Origin: CAYLZN01 sp964387935
Lineage (GTDB): Bacteria; Acidobacteriota; Vicinamibacteria; Vicinamibacterales; JAFNAJ01
Direction of reading: 5' to 3'
DNA: 44,156 nucleotides
Assembly: GCA_964387935.1 (NCBI GenBank)
Contig: CAYLZN010000009.1
Location: 1 to 44,156 of the forward strand
Shown: positions 19,474-27,190 of the stretch, piece after piece
Layout: every line of letters starts with the position of its first letter
Position numbering within the stretch: position 1 is the stretch's first letter
The notes under the pieces: generated by a model
Databases searched by the model: none
Told to the model about the DNA's origin: nothing
What the model saw: only the letters and a program-made list of their open reading frames with translations
Made by a program: the position numbers and the translations under genes

Positions 19474-19725
19474 TCAGCGCGCCTTCTTCGTGGCCCTGGT
19501 CACTCGCTCCCGCTCGCGCGGCGTCAGGCGGTCGGCCTCGTCGAACTCCCGAAGCCGTTCGTCGCTGTAGATCTCGATTGGATAGACGCCTGCCTGTCGG
19601 AGGACGATCGCACCGTCGGGGGTGGTGTCAACGAGGAAGGCCTGTTCACCGCTGATACCAAGGCGACGCAGGAGCGACCTCGGGATCGATACTTGGCCAC
19701 TTTTTCCAAGTTTCACGAGTTCCAT
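19474..19725 (-). CDS. AbrB/SpoVT-type antitoxin, module 2
   Basis: An 83-residue protein with an N-terminal swapped-hairpin domain (LVKLGKSGQVSIPRSLLRRL) and a charged C-terminal toxin-binding tail (LTPRERERVTRATKKAR). The partner is the PIN gene 4 bp downstream. No ribosome site is visible in front of the ATG; a -10-like TATCAT lies 6 bases upstream of it. Confidence 0.85.
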   Translation of the reverse strand: MELVKLGKSGQVSIPRSLLRRLGISGEQAFLVDTTPDGAIVLRQAGVYPIEIYSDERLREFDEADRLTPRERERVTRATKKAR

Positions 19726-19731
19726 GAATCA

Positions 19732-19737
19732 ATGATA
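19732..19737 (-). promoter_or_regulatory. -10-like hexamer of module 2, leaderless arrangement
   Basis: TATCAT on the minus strand, exactly 6 bases before the antitoxin ATG. No good -35 was found. Confidence 0.4.
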
Positions 19738-19883
19738 CCACGTCGTCTTCACTCCTGCGTCGGCGTACTGGATGACCTGCGGAGGGTGCCGCGCGATCGC
19801 GAGCCACGCCGTCTGCCGATGCCGACCCTCCGGGTTCGTGTCGTGAGCGGTGCGTCGGAAACACCGATGCAGCCCACCAGGCC

Positions 19884-19911
19884 GCGGGCCGCCCGCCGAT
19901 CGCCGCCCGCC
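19884..19911 (-). repeat. Heptamer array B
   Basis: Four tandem units on the minus strand (GGCGGGC, GGCGATC, GGCGGGC, GGCCCGC) in the 236-bp spacer between vapB2 and the SDR gene. Bases 19891-19913 match 21009-21031 at 22 of 23 positions. No gene was seen in this spacer. Confidence 0.75.
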
Positions 19912-19961
19912 GTGCTATGCCGTCAAGGAGAACGTCGATCCAGGATCCGGGTGCAACCACA

Positions 19962-20984
19962 TCACGACACGGTCGTGCCCTTCGCCGGCGGCAGCTGGCT
20001 CAGGGCGCGAGCCGTGTTCGCGGTCACTCGGCGCAGCCAGTCGTGCTGGAGCTCCAGCCCGCTTCGATACTGCTCCAGGAACGACGGCGGGAACATCGAG
20101 AAGTCGAGCGTCGCTCGTGCGCCCCAATCTGGCCGCCGGCCGTCGGCGTCGGTGAACTGGTAGTCGCGACCGAGCTCCCACGAGCTCCACAGGTGCCCGG
20201 TTCGCGCGAGCACGTCTGGATCCTGGGCCAGGGCGGCCACCGCACGGCCCACGAACAGCGGGGACTCCGACTCCAGGAAGTTGCTGTCCTTGGCGGCGCC
20301 GTCCCTCCAGGTGTCTTCCGTGACGCCGAAGTGCTCCAGCATGGCCTCGGACCGAAGGAACCCCGGGGTGATCGCGACGGCGGCAACGCCGTGCTCGCGA
20401 AGCTCGCCCGCCATGTGGAGCGCGAGTCCCTTGAGCGACAGCTTGACCGACCACGCCAGTGGGTTGCCGCCGGCCCCGAGGGCGTCGTTCTCCGTGACCT
20501 CGACGATCAGGCCGCGTCTCCTCGGAATCATCGCCGCGGCGGCGTGCTTGGCGGTGAGGATGTGCGAGACCAGCGCCTGTCGGAGTACCAGGTCCGCCTG
20601 CGTCAGGTCCACCTGCCAGCACGGGACGTACTGTCCCATGCGCGGTTCCTCGCCGGCGATGCTGTTGACCAGCACGTCCAGGCGCCCGCGCTCCTCCATG
20701 ACCCGCGCCACGAGCGCCTCGACCTCGCGCTCCTGCGTGTGATCCACGCGCACGGGCACGGCCGTCCCGCCGGCGGCGCCAATCAGCGCGGCGGTCTCGT
20801 CGATCGTCTCGGGCCGACCGTACGGAGATGGGTGGTCGGGTCTGCTGCGGCCCGTGCAGTAGACGACCGCCCCGGCTTCGCCGAGCGCCCGCGCGATTCC
20901 GCGCCCCGCGCCCCGTGTCGCCCCCGCCACGATGGCCACCTGTCCGACGAGTCCGCGACCGACGGGTGTCGTGTGCTGCGTCAT
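19962..20984 (-). CDS. SDR-family protein with altered active site
   Basis: A 340-residue short-chain dehydrogenase-like protein. The cofactor motif is intact (IVAGATRGAGRGIA) and LDVLVNSIAGEE is present. At the YxxxK position it reads LAWSVK, so the catalytic Tyr appears replaced by Ala, and the usual Ser region reads VTENDA. The C-terminal part (ITPGFLRSEAMLEHFGVTED) matches a subgroup of long SDR proteins. The start is the ATG at 20984 (MTQHTTPVG); the frame extends upstream into leuB but without support. Substrate unknown. Confidence 0.85.
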   Translation of the reverse strand: MTQHTTPVGRGLVGQVAIVAGATRGAGRGIARALGEAGAVVYCTGRSRPDHPSPYGRPETIDETAALIGAAGGTAVPVRVDHTQEREVEALVARVMEERGRLDVLVNSIAGEEPRMGQYVPCWQVDLTQADLVLRQALVSHILTAKHAAAAMIPRRRGLIVEVTENDALGAGGNPLAWSVKLSLKGLALHMAGELREHGVAAVAITPGFLRSEAMLEHFGVTEDTWRDGAAKDSNFLESESPLFVGRAVAALAQDPDVLARTGHLWSSWELGRDYQFTDADGRRPDWGARATLDFSMFPPSFLEQYRSGLELQHDWLRRVTANTARALSQLPPAKGTTVS

Positions 20985-21001
20985 GTGCCCTCGTCCAGGC
21001 C

Positions 21002-21029
21002 GCTGGTCGCCCGCCGATCGCCGGCCGCC
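21002..21029 (-). repeat. Heptamer array C
   Basis: Minus-strand units GGCGGCC, GGCGATC and GGCGGGC in tandem, then a degenerate GACCAGC, filling the 49-bp spacer between the SDR start and the leuB stop. Confidence 0.65.
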
Positions 21030-21033
21030 GTTT

Positions 21034-22092
21034 TCAGATCCGCTCCGCCACCGCCCTCGCCACCTCGGAGCACCGCGCCGGCACCTTCCCAGGCTCCACG
21101 ATGTCCACGGTGCGGATGCCATCGGCAATCGTGGCGACGATGGCGCGTTCGATCGCCGCGGCGGCGTCCTCGCGGTCGAGCGAGTGGCGCAGCAGCATGG
21201 CGGCCGAGCCGATCGCCCCGAGGGGATTCGCCGTGTCCTTCCCCGCCAGTGTCGGCGCGGACCCGTGCACGGGCTCGTAGAGGCTCGGCCCGGCGCCGAG
21301 GCTCGCTGACGGCAGGAGCCCCAATGATCCCGCCAGCGCACCGGCCTCGTCCGAGAGGATGTCCCCGAACAGGTTCTCGGTGACGACGACGTCGAAGCGG
21401 CGAGGATCGAGCGCCAGGAGCATCGCGCACGCATCGACGTAGAGGTGCTCGAGCCGCACGTCCGGGTAGTCGTTCGCCAGCCCGGTGACGACGCGACGCC
21501 AGAGCTGCGACGTCTCGAGCACGTTGGCCTTGTCCACCGACGTGACGAGGCGACGCCGGCGTCGCGCGGCATCGAACGCCACCCGCGTCACGCGCTCGAT
21601 CTCGTCCACGCTGTAGCGCAGCGTGTTGAACGCGGCCCGGCCATCCGCCTCGTACCCGCGCGGCTCGCCGAAATACAGGCCGCCCGTCAACTCCCGCACG
21701 AAGAGAATGTCGGCGCCCGCGACCTTGTCGGCGCGGAACGGCCCCACGAACTCGAGGCCCGGATAGACCAGCGCCGGCCGCAGGTTCGCGAACAGGCCGA
21801 GGGACTTCCGCAGGCCCAGGATGCCCGCCTCGGGGCGCTGCTCCGGGGGGAGGTGATCGAAGGCGGGATCGCCGACAGCCCCGAGCAGGATCGCGTCGGC
21901 TCGGCGCGCGGCATCGAGCGTCGCTGGCGGCAAGGGCCCGAAGCCGGCCGCGATACCGCGCCCGCCAATCGGCTGCGTCTCGAAGGTCAGGTCCAGCGAG
22001 AAGCGACGCGCGGTCGCGTCGAGCACGGCGCGGGCGCCCGCGACGACCTCGGCGCCGATGCCATCGCCGGGCAGGAGCAGGATGCGCGACAC
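21034..22092 (-). CDS. leuB: 3-isopropylmalate dehydrogenase LeuB
   Basis: A 352-residue NAD-dependent enzyme that oxidises and decarboxylates 3-isopropylmalate in leucine synthesis. Seen: LLPGDGIGAEV at the start, LGAVGDPAFD, the substrate-binding arginines in LGLRKSLGLFANLRPA, RELTGGLYFG, SVDKANVLE and the metal and cofactor region VTENLFGDILSDEAGALAGS then EPVHGSAP. Length matches the family. It lies 7 bp after leuA and is surely co-transcribed. Confidence 0.97.
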   Translation of the reverse strand: MSRILLLPGDGIGAEVVAGARAVLDATARRFSLDLTFETQPIGGRGIAAGFGPLPPATLDAARRADAILLGAVGDPAFDHLPPEQRPEAGILGLRKSLGLFANLRPALVYPGLEFVGPFRADKVAGADILFVRELTGGLYFGEPRGYEADGRAAFNTLRYSVDEIERVTRVAFDAARRRRRLVTSVDKANVLETSQLWRRVVTGLANDYPDVRLEHLYVDACAMLLALDPRRFDVVVTENLFGDILSDEAGALAGSLGLLPSASLGAGPSLYEPVHGSAPTLAGKDTANPLGAIGSAAMLLRHSLDREDAAAAIERAIVATIADGIRTVDIVEPGKVPARCSEVARAVAERI

Positions 22093-22099
22093 GGTGGAA

Positions 22100-23386
22100 T
22101 CAGACTCCGTGCCCGTATCCTACTTCACCGGCCGCCTGCCCTCCGTCTGCCGGCATCATCGGGATCGCGCGGTGGCTCTTGCGCGCCGGCGGGCGCGGGA
22201 CGAGGCTCAAGGCGCGCGGCGATTCGCCGGCCTTGACCGCCGCCGCAATCCGCTTCAGCTCGTCGTCGGTCACGCGCTTGCGGACGTCGGCCATCGCAAT
22301 CATCTCGCGATAGACCTGATCCAGTTCCTGCCGCGTCAACTGGATGCCGAGCTCCTCGCACTTCTTGCCCACGGCGTGACGACCGGAGTGCTTGCCGAGG
22401 ACGAGCGTGGACCGCGGCACGCCGACGGTCTCGGGCAGCATGATCTCGTAGGTCCGGCGGTCCTTGAGGAAGCCGTCCTGGTGGATGCCCGCCTCGTGCG
22501 CGAACGCGTTGCGGCCCACGATCGCCTTGTTCGCCTGCACCGGCTCGCCGGTGACGTCGCTCACGAGCTGGCTGGCCGCGAAAATGCGCGGTGTGACGAT
22601 GTTCGTCCGGAAGCGGGCGCGGTCGGGACGCACGTGCGAGATCATGATCAGCTCCTCGAGCGACGCGTTGCCCGCGCGCTCGCCGATCCCGTTGATCGTG
22701 CACTCGATCTGGCGGACTCCGCCGCGCACGGCGGCGAGGCTGTTGGCGACGGCCAGGCCGAGGTCATCGTGGCAGTGGGCGCTGAACACGGCGCGATGGC
22801 TGTTCGGCACTCGCCCGATGACCGCGCGGAAGAACTCCTCGATCTCCTCGGGCGTCGAGTAGCCGACGGTGTCCGGGAGGTTGACCGTGGTCGCCCCCGC
22901 CGCGATGACCGCCTCCACGACCCGGCACAGGAAGTCCAGGTCGCTCCGCGTCGCGTCTTCCGCCGAGAACTCCACGTCATCGGTGTGCCGGCGGGCGAGG
23001 GTGACGGCGGCGACGGCCGCGTCCAGGCAGGCCTCACGCGTCATGTGCAGCTTGCGCTCGAGGTGCAGGTCCGAGGTCGCGAGGAACGTGTGGATGCGCG
23101 ATCGTTCGGCAGGCGCGAGGGCGGTCGCGGCGCACTCGATGTCGATCGGCGCGGACCGGGCGAGCGCGGCGATCACGGGGCGGCGGATCTCGGTGGCGAT
23201 GCGGCGAACGGCCTCGGCGTCGGCCGCCGATGCGATGGGAAAGCCCGCTTCGACGATGTCGGCGCCGAGCGCGTCGATCGCCCGGGCGACACGGAGCTTT
23301 TCGTCGATGCGCATCGAGAAGCCGGGGGCCTGTTCACCGTCCCGCAGTGTCGTATCGAAAATCCTGACGTCCCACGCCTCAGCCAT
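22100..23386 (-). CDS. leuA: 2-isopropylmalate synthase LeuA, short form
   Basis: A 428-residue enzyme condensing acetyl-CoA with 2-oxoisovalerate. The TIM-barrel signatures are DTTLRDGEQAPGFSM at the start, FSAHCHDDLGLAVANSLAAV with the metal-binding HxH, and NGIGERAGNASLEEL; AFAHEAGIHQDGFLK follows. Usual bacterial LeuA is about 510-570 residues with a C-terminal leucine-binding domain; here the protein ends after the linker subdomains, so that domain is missing. It could be leucine-insensitive, or another member of the family such as citramalate synthase, but the adjacent leuB supports LeuA. Confidence 0.92.
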   Translation of the reverse strand: MAEAWDVRIFDTTLRDGEQAPGFSMRIDEKLRVARAIDALGADIVEAGFPIASAADAEAVRRIATEIRRPVIAALARSAPIDIECAATALAPAERSRIHTFLATSDLHLERKLHMTREACLDAAVAAVTLARRHTDDVEFSAEDATRSDLDFLCRVVEAVIAAGATTVNLPDTVGYSTPEEIEEFFRAVIGRVPNSHRAVFSAHCHDDLGLAVANSLAAVRGGVRQIECTINGIGERAGNASLEELIMISHVRPDRARFRTNIVTPRIFAASQLVSDVTGEPVQANKAIVGRNAFAHEAGIHQDGFLKDRRTYEIMLPETVGVPRSTLVLGKHSGRHAVGKKCEELGIQLTRQELDQVYREMIAMADVRKRVTDDELKRIAAAVKAGESPRALSLVPRPPARKSHRAIPMMPADGGQAAGEVGYGHGV

Positions 23387-23424
23387 CGTGTCCGCTCCCC
23401 TCTGTGTTGAGGAATCGAGGCGTG

Positions 23425-23454
23425 ATCTAACGCTTTTGGCAGACTAGTAGTCAA
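23425..23454 (-). promoter_or_regulatory. Putative leuA promoter
   Basis: On the minus strand TTGACT (23454-23449), an 18-bp spacer and TTAGAT (23430-23425), 38 bases before the leuA start, in an A/T-rich spacer. Confidence 0.4.
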
Positions 23455-23473
23455 ATTTATAGTTTTTACAGAA

Positions 23474-23488
23474 CCATAAGTCGTTATG
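23474..23488. promoter_or_regulatory. LysR-type operator (T-N11-A dyad)
   Basis: CATAA and TTATG flank GTCG (23474-23487), and T23476 to A23488 fits the T-N11-A rule of LysR-type boxes. It lies between leuA and the divergent LysR gene. Confidence 0.55.
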
Positions 23489-23537
23489 ATTGCCGTTGCG
23501 CGCGCAGACCTTTCGCGACTGTATTCGAAAGATCTCC

Positions 23538-24422
23538 ATGGAAATCAACGAGTTGAAGGTGTTCGTCACGGTCGCGGCCGAGCGCAGTTTCTCGAAGGCG
23601 GCAACGCGACTGCGTCGCACCCAGCCCGCGATCAGTCAGGCGGTGAGACGACTCGAGGATGAGCTGGGGGAGCGATTGTTCGATCGATCGGCGAAGGACG
23701 GCAGACTGACCGACGCCGGCGAGGTCCTGCTCGAGTACGCCCAGCAGTTGATGCGCCTCACCGAAGAGGCGGACACCGCGGTGCGCGAGCTTCGCGATCT
23801 CCGCCGCGGACGCGTCCTGATCGGCGCCAACGAAGCCGGCGTCCATGCGCTGCTGCCGGTCATCGCACGGTTCCGCGAGCGACACCCCTCCGTCGGGGTG
23901 GACGTGCGGCGCCTCCCGTCGCGACACATCGCGGTCGAGGTGCTGCAGCGCAGCCTCGACTTCGGCGTGCTGGGCTTCGAGCCCGCGGAATCGGGACTGG
24001 CCAGTGTGGTCCTGGGCGAGGACGAACTGGTGATGCTGATGGCGCCCGGGCATCGGTTCGCGGCGCGGGACCAGGTCAGCATTGCCGAGTTCGGGCAGGA
24101 GACGGTCATCGCGCACAACGAGGCATCGCCGGCGCGCGAGCAGGTGCTGCGGTTCTTCGAGGAGCAGCACGAACTGCTCAACATCCGCATGGCGCTGCCC
24201 AGCCTGGACGGCATCAAACGTGCCGTCGAAATGGGACTCGGCGTGGCGCTGTTGCCGCGCCGCTGCGCAGCGAGCGAGGTGTCGCGAGGATCGATCGTCG
24301 CCGTGCGCGTGGACCAGCTGCGCCTGCCGCGCCTCAAGCGGCTCTTCTACCGGAGCGGCGCCAAGCTGTCGCACGCGGCGGAGGCGTTTCTCGAGACGGC
24401 GAAGCAAGCCGAGCGCGGGTAG
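23538..24422 (+). CDS. LysR-family transcriptional regulator, divergent from leuAB
   Basis: A 294-residue regulator: N-terminal winged helix-turn-helix (ELKVFVTVAAERSFSKAATR, then LRRTQPAISQAVRRLE) and a periplasmic-binding-like effector domain. The frame opens 16 codons earlier, but MEINELKVF is the normal family start. Divergent placement and the dyad in between make leuAB the likely target, as with LeuO-like or IlvY-like regulators, sensing a branched-chain intermediate. The effector is inferred. Confidence 0.9.
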   Translation: MEINELKVFVTVAAERSFSKAATRLRRTQPAISQAVRRLEDELGERLFDRSAKDGRLTDAGEVLLEYAQQLMRLTEEADTAVRELRDLRRGRVLIGANEAGVHALLPVIARFRERHPSVGVDVRRLPSRHIAVEVLQRSLDFGVLGFEPAESGLASVVLGEDELVMLMAPGHRFAARDQVSIAEFGQETVIAHNEASPAREQVLRFFEEQHELLNIRMALPSLDGIKRAVEMGLGVALLPRRCAASEVSRGSIVAVRVDQLRLPRLKRLFYRSGAKLSHAAEAFLETAKQAERG

Positions 24423-24428
24423 CCGCGG

Positions 24429-24532
24429 GCCCCGTCGGCGGGCCGGTCCCTTCAGGGCCCCGTCGGTCCTTTCAGGGCCCCGTCGGAGGGCCGGTCCTTT
24501 CAGGGCCCCGTCGGAGGGCCGGTCCTTTCAGG
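24429..24532. repeat. 28-bp tandem repeat between lysR and vapC3
   Basis: Three copies of a 28-bp unit (24429-24456, 24477-24504, 24505-24532) and one internally shortened 20-bp copy (24457-24476). The unit begins GCCCCGTCGG and ends TCCTTTCAGG. The last two full copies are identical; the first differs at two positions. The last copy contains the vapC3 stop codon. Confidence 0.92.
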
Positions 24533-24956
24533 GCCGGCCGGAAGCCTTTTTCCTGAAGGGATTGACCACGGCAACGCCGTTGAAGTCCTGGCCGTCCGCC
24601 AGATCTTCGGAGAGCAGCTGGGCGCACCCGAGGGCGCGGGCCGCTTCGACAATGGCTGCGTCCCAGTAGCTGAGGCGATGACGCTGGCTGGTGGCCAGCG
24701 CGGCCCGCATCACCGCGAGCGTCGTCTCCTGGACGGGAAAGCGAAGCCACGCCTCGATCAGCGCATGCGATTGCTCGAAGGTGAGCGGGTCGCGCCGGCC
24801 GGGCCTGGTGGCCTGCACGTGAAACTCCTGGAGCACCTGCACCGACAGCCCGAGATCCTGGGCGTCCAGGATACGCCGCGCGGTCTCCGCCTTCGCCTGT
24901 TCACCGGGAACCGTGCTGATCGCGTACAGGAGAACGTTGGTGTCAACGAAGCGCAT
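24528..24956 (-). CDS. PIN-domain toxin (VapC type), module 3
   Basis: A 142-residue PIN ribonuclease. Asp5 in FVDTNVLLYAIS, Glu in VLQEFHVQATRP, Asp in LSYWDAAIVEAA and the late acids in LLSEDLADGQDF (usually followed by NGVxVVNPF, as here). All expected acidic positions are present. The N-terminus overlaps the antitoxin by 14 bp, and the last residues and stop lie in the tandem repeat, so the C-terminus may have been altered by it. Confidence 0.9.
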   Translation of the reverse strand: MRFVDTNVLLYAISTVPGEQAKAETARRILDAQDLGLSVQVLQEFHVQATRPGRRDPLTFEQSHALIEAWLRFPVQETTLAVMRAALATSQRHRLSYWDAAIVEAARALGCAQLLSEDLADGQDFNGVAVVNPFRKKASGRP

Positions 24957-25185
24957 CGCGCTCGTGCACCCGGGCGCGGCTCAGGCGATCGCCGCCGCGG
25001 AATCGCGTGATCGATGCCAGCACCGTGTCCTGCAATCGCTTCCGGCGATCGAACTCGGACTCGTCGTCCGCCAGGCCCGCGAGGAACTCGCGCACGAGCG
25101 CGCTCACGGACGTGTTTCGCTCGGCAGCCCGGATCCGCGCCTGCCTGTAGACTTCCTCGTCCACAGATACTGTGATGTTTTTCAC
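24943..25185 (-). CDS. Ribbon-helix-helix antitoxin, module 3
   Basis: An 80-residue antitoxin: VKNITVSVDEEVYRQARIRA forms the ribbon strand and first helix, NTSVSALVREFLAGL the second. The charged tail binds the toxin by analogy. The GTG at 25185 starts right at the ribbon; an in-frame ATG at 25218 would add 11 residues and is the alternative. A -10-like TACAGT ends 6 bases before the GTG. Confidence 0.82.
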   Translation of the reverse strand: MKNITVSVDEEVYRQARIRAAERNTSVSALVREFLAGLADDESEFDRRKRLQDTVLASITRFRGGDRLSRARVHERDALR

Positions 25186-25197
25186 AGTTTCACTGTA
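25184..25197 (-). promoter_or_regulatory. Operator and -10-like hexamer of module 3
   Basis: ACAGT-TTC-ACTGT (25184-25196) is a perfect short palindrome overlapping the GTG start and the minus-strand hexamer TACAGT (25197-25192). This would suit autorepression of a leaderless transcript. No good -35 was found. Confidence 0.45.
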
Positions 25198-25223
25198 ACA
25201 CAGGATTCGGGGCATCATCTTGC

Positions 25224-25265
25224 GGCTCGCGGCGGGCGGCGCGTGGCTGGCGGCGCGTGGCTGGC
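25224..25265 (+). repeat. Heptamer array D
   Basis: Six in-phase heptamers without interruption, including GGCGCGT and GGCTGGC alternating twice. The array ends 4 bp before the hydrolase stop codon and lies between hydrolase and antitoxin. Confidence 0.88.
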
Positions 25266-25269
25266 ACGG

Positions 25270-26115
25270 TCAGACGGGCTGCGTGTCCTCGAGCCACGGG
25301 ACGACGACGTCCAGGACAGCCTGGGGGGAGCGGGCCCAGCGGAAGTGGTCGAGCGGCCGCCCGTCGGCGGCCGCCTCCACGTGCTCGCGCCGCACCGGCG
25401 CGCCGGCGAGCTTGCCGGCGAGGTGGTCAACGGCCGAACCCGGCGCCATGTCGTCGCCTGCGATCGAAACCGCCAGCGTCCGCACGCGCACGCCGCGACA
25501 CGCGCGTTCCGCGTCCAGGCCCGCAACGTCGAACTGGCCGCGGCGCGCGAGACGAGACCACTCCGTGATCAGTTGCGCCGCTTCCCGCCCGCCAAAACCG
25601 ATCCGGCGGCCGGGAAAGTAGCCGAGCAAGGCCGCGGTCAGCCGGGCGAGGTGGGCGAGGCCCAGGATCTGCACTCCGGTCCGCGTCGGGAACCGCCGCC
25701 AGTACGGCGTCCCGCACGCGACCAGCAGCAAGCCGTCGAGGAGATCCGGCGCGGTGCCCGCCAGCATCGCCCCGACATGGCCACCAAGGCTGTGCCCAAG
25801 GAGAAAGGTCCGCAGGCCAAAGCGCCGGCGGACGGCTCGCACGGCTCCCGCGGCATCCTGGACGAGCACGGCGTATCCAAAGTCCACGCCTCTCCGCGGG
25901 CGGACGGAGCTGCGCCCGTTCCCGCGCAGGTCCACGGTGACAGCCGCGACCCCGCGATCGGCCAGCGCAGCAGCCAGGGGCTCGTAGTAGGCCGCCGGCA
26001 CACCGAGCGCCGGCAGGCAGACGACGGCCGCGCGCGGAGCCTCAGGGAAGAACAGGGACGCAGTGACCTCGGCGCCGTCGGCCGAGACGACGGGGAACGA
26101 GTCGGTGTGAATCAT
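25270..26115 (-). CDS. Alpha/beta hydrolase
   Basis: A 281-residue serine hydrolase: nucleophile Ser109 in LLGHSLGGHVG, oxyanion region CLPALGVPAAYYEP, VDLRGNGRSS after the third strand, acid in AGDDMAP and candidate catalytic His in PLDHFRW. It resembles YheT/serine aminopeptidase-like acyl hydrolases. The frame opens 10 codons earlier, but MIHTDSFPV is the more natural start. Substrate unknown. Divergent from the dienoyl-CoA reductase-like gene. Confidence 0.85.
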   Translation of the reverse strand: MIHTDSFPVVSADGAEVTASLFFPEAPRAAVVCLPALGVPAAYYEPLAAALADRGVAAVTVDLRGNGRSSVRPRRGVDFGYAVLVQDAAGAVRAVRRRFGLRTFLLGHSLGGHVGAMLAGTAPDLLDGLLLVACGTPYWRRFPTRTGVQILGLAHLARLTAALLGYFPGRRIGFGGREAAQLITEWSRLARRGQFDVAGLDAERACRGVRVRTLAVSIAGDDMAPGSAVDHLAGKLAGAPVRREHVEAAADGRPLDHFRWARSPQAVLDVVVPWLEDTQPV

Positions 26116-26207
26116 GGTGCTCGCCTGAGCCCGGACGTTGGACAATGGCGCGGGCGCAAGCCGCGCCGGCAGTCCTCATTCTCGCCCGAGGGGCGGTCGG
26201 AGATCCG

Positions 26208-27020
26208 ATGGAGATCACGAAGTATTTCTCGAAAGAGCTGTTCAGGGGCCGCACGGTGTTCGTCACCGGGGGCGGCAGCGGCATCAACCTCGGGATCGCG
26301 AAGAACTTCGCGGCTCTCGGGGCGAACCTTGCGATCTGCGGCCGCACCCAGGAGCGGCTGGACGCTGCGGCCGCGGACCTGCGCACCCTCGGCGTCACGG
26401 TGTGCGCGGGCGTGGCGGACGTGCGCGACCACGCCGCTCTCGAGTCGTTCCTCGCCCGCACCAGGGAGGAGCTCGGCCCGGTGGACGTGCTCGTCGCCGG
26501 CGCGGCGGGGAACTTCCTCTGCGCCGCGGAGAAGCTGTCGCCGAACGGCTTCAAGACGGTGATCGACATCGACCTGCTCGGGTCGTTCAACGCAGCGCGC
26601 GCGGCCTTCGAGCAGCTCAAGGCCACTCGGGGCACCATCCTCTTCATTTCGGCGGGCCAGGCCTTCATGCCCTACGCCTTCCAGGTGCACGTCGCCTCGG
26701 CCAAGGCCGGCATCGACATGATGATGCGGAACCTCGCCCTCGAGTGGGGTCAGCACGGCATCAGGGTGAACAGCATCGCGCCCGGCCCCATCGAGGGCAC
26801 GGAGGGCATGAGGCGCCTCGCCTCGCCGGCGGCGATCGAACAGATCAAGCGGGCCGTACCGCTGCAGCGTCTCGGCACGGTGGACGACATCGGGCAGCTC
26901 GCCGTCTTCCTCTGCTCACCGCTCGCCACCTACATCACCGGCACGCTCGTCGTCGCCGACGGCGGACAGAACCTGCCGGGCTCGGCGCTGTTCAACATGG
27001 GGGCGGCGAGGATGCTGTGA
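26208..27020 (+). CDS. SDR oxidoreductase, 2,4-dienoyl-CoA reductase-like
   Basis: A 270-residue short-chain dehydrogenase. VFVTGGGSGINLGIAKNFA binds the cofactor; AAGNF, NGFKTVIDIDLLGSFN and the VASAKAGIDMM segment in place of YxxxK are characteristic of the DECR subfamily, which lacks the usual Tyr. The C-terminal VNSIAPGPIEGTEG agrees. It would reduce 2,4-dienoyl-CoA with NADPH during breakdown of unsaturated fatty acids. An upstream ATG at 26145 exists, but MEITKYFS at 26208, with GGAG in front, fits the family. Confidence 0.88.
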   Translation: MEITKYFSKELFRGRTVFVTGGGSGINLGIAKNFAALGANLAICGRTQERLDAAAADLRTLGVTVCAGVADVRDHAALESFLARTREELGPVDVLVAGAAGNFLCAAEKLSPNGFKTVIDIDLLGSFNAARAAFEQLKATRGTILFISAGQAFMPYAFQVHVASAKAGIDMMMRNLALEWGQHGIRVNSIAPGPIEGTEGMRRLASPAAIEQIKRAVPLQRLGTVDDIGQLAVFLCSPLATYITGTLVVADGGQNLPGSALFNMGAARML

Positions 27021-27027
27021 CAGGATC

Positions 27028-27079
27028 GGCGTACGGCGTAAGGCGTACGGCGGCGTACGACCAAGACGCGGCGTACGGC
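27028..27079 (+). repeat. Compound GGCGTAC element, copy 1 (array E)
   Basis: Three GGCGTAC-type heptamers, a GGC, another GGCGTAC, an 11-base spacer (GACCAAGACGC), a further GGCGTAC and a GGC. The same arrangement occurs on the other strand at 29446-29505 and 44067-44119. It starts 7 bp after the dienoyl-CoA reductase stop. Confidence 0.88.
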
Positions 27080-27139
27080 AAGAACGCCCGCGGCGGGCCT
27101 GTGGCGGACGGGCAGGGCCGGACGACTTGAAGCGCGGAA

Positions 27140-27190
27140 CCGTGCGCCGTCCGTGCGCCATCCGTACGCCGCCGTACGCCGTACGCCGCC
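27140..27190 (-). repeat. GGCGTAC/GGCGCAC heptamers (array F)
   Basis: Minus-strand GGC, GGCGTAC twice, GGC, GGCGTAC, then GGCGCAC twice with 4-base interruptions. The array reaches the leuD stop codon. Between arrays E and F (27080-27139) nothing else is visible. Confidence 0.75.

Noticed and set aside
24429..24532. Interpretation of the 28-bp repeat as four heptamers of the GGC family
   Set aside because: The unit is 4 x 7 long but lacks GGC in phase, and one copy is 20 bp, so it is treated as a separate minisatellite.
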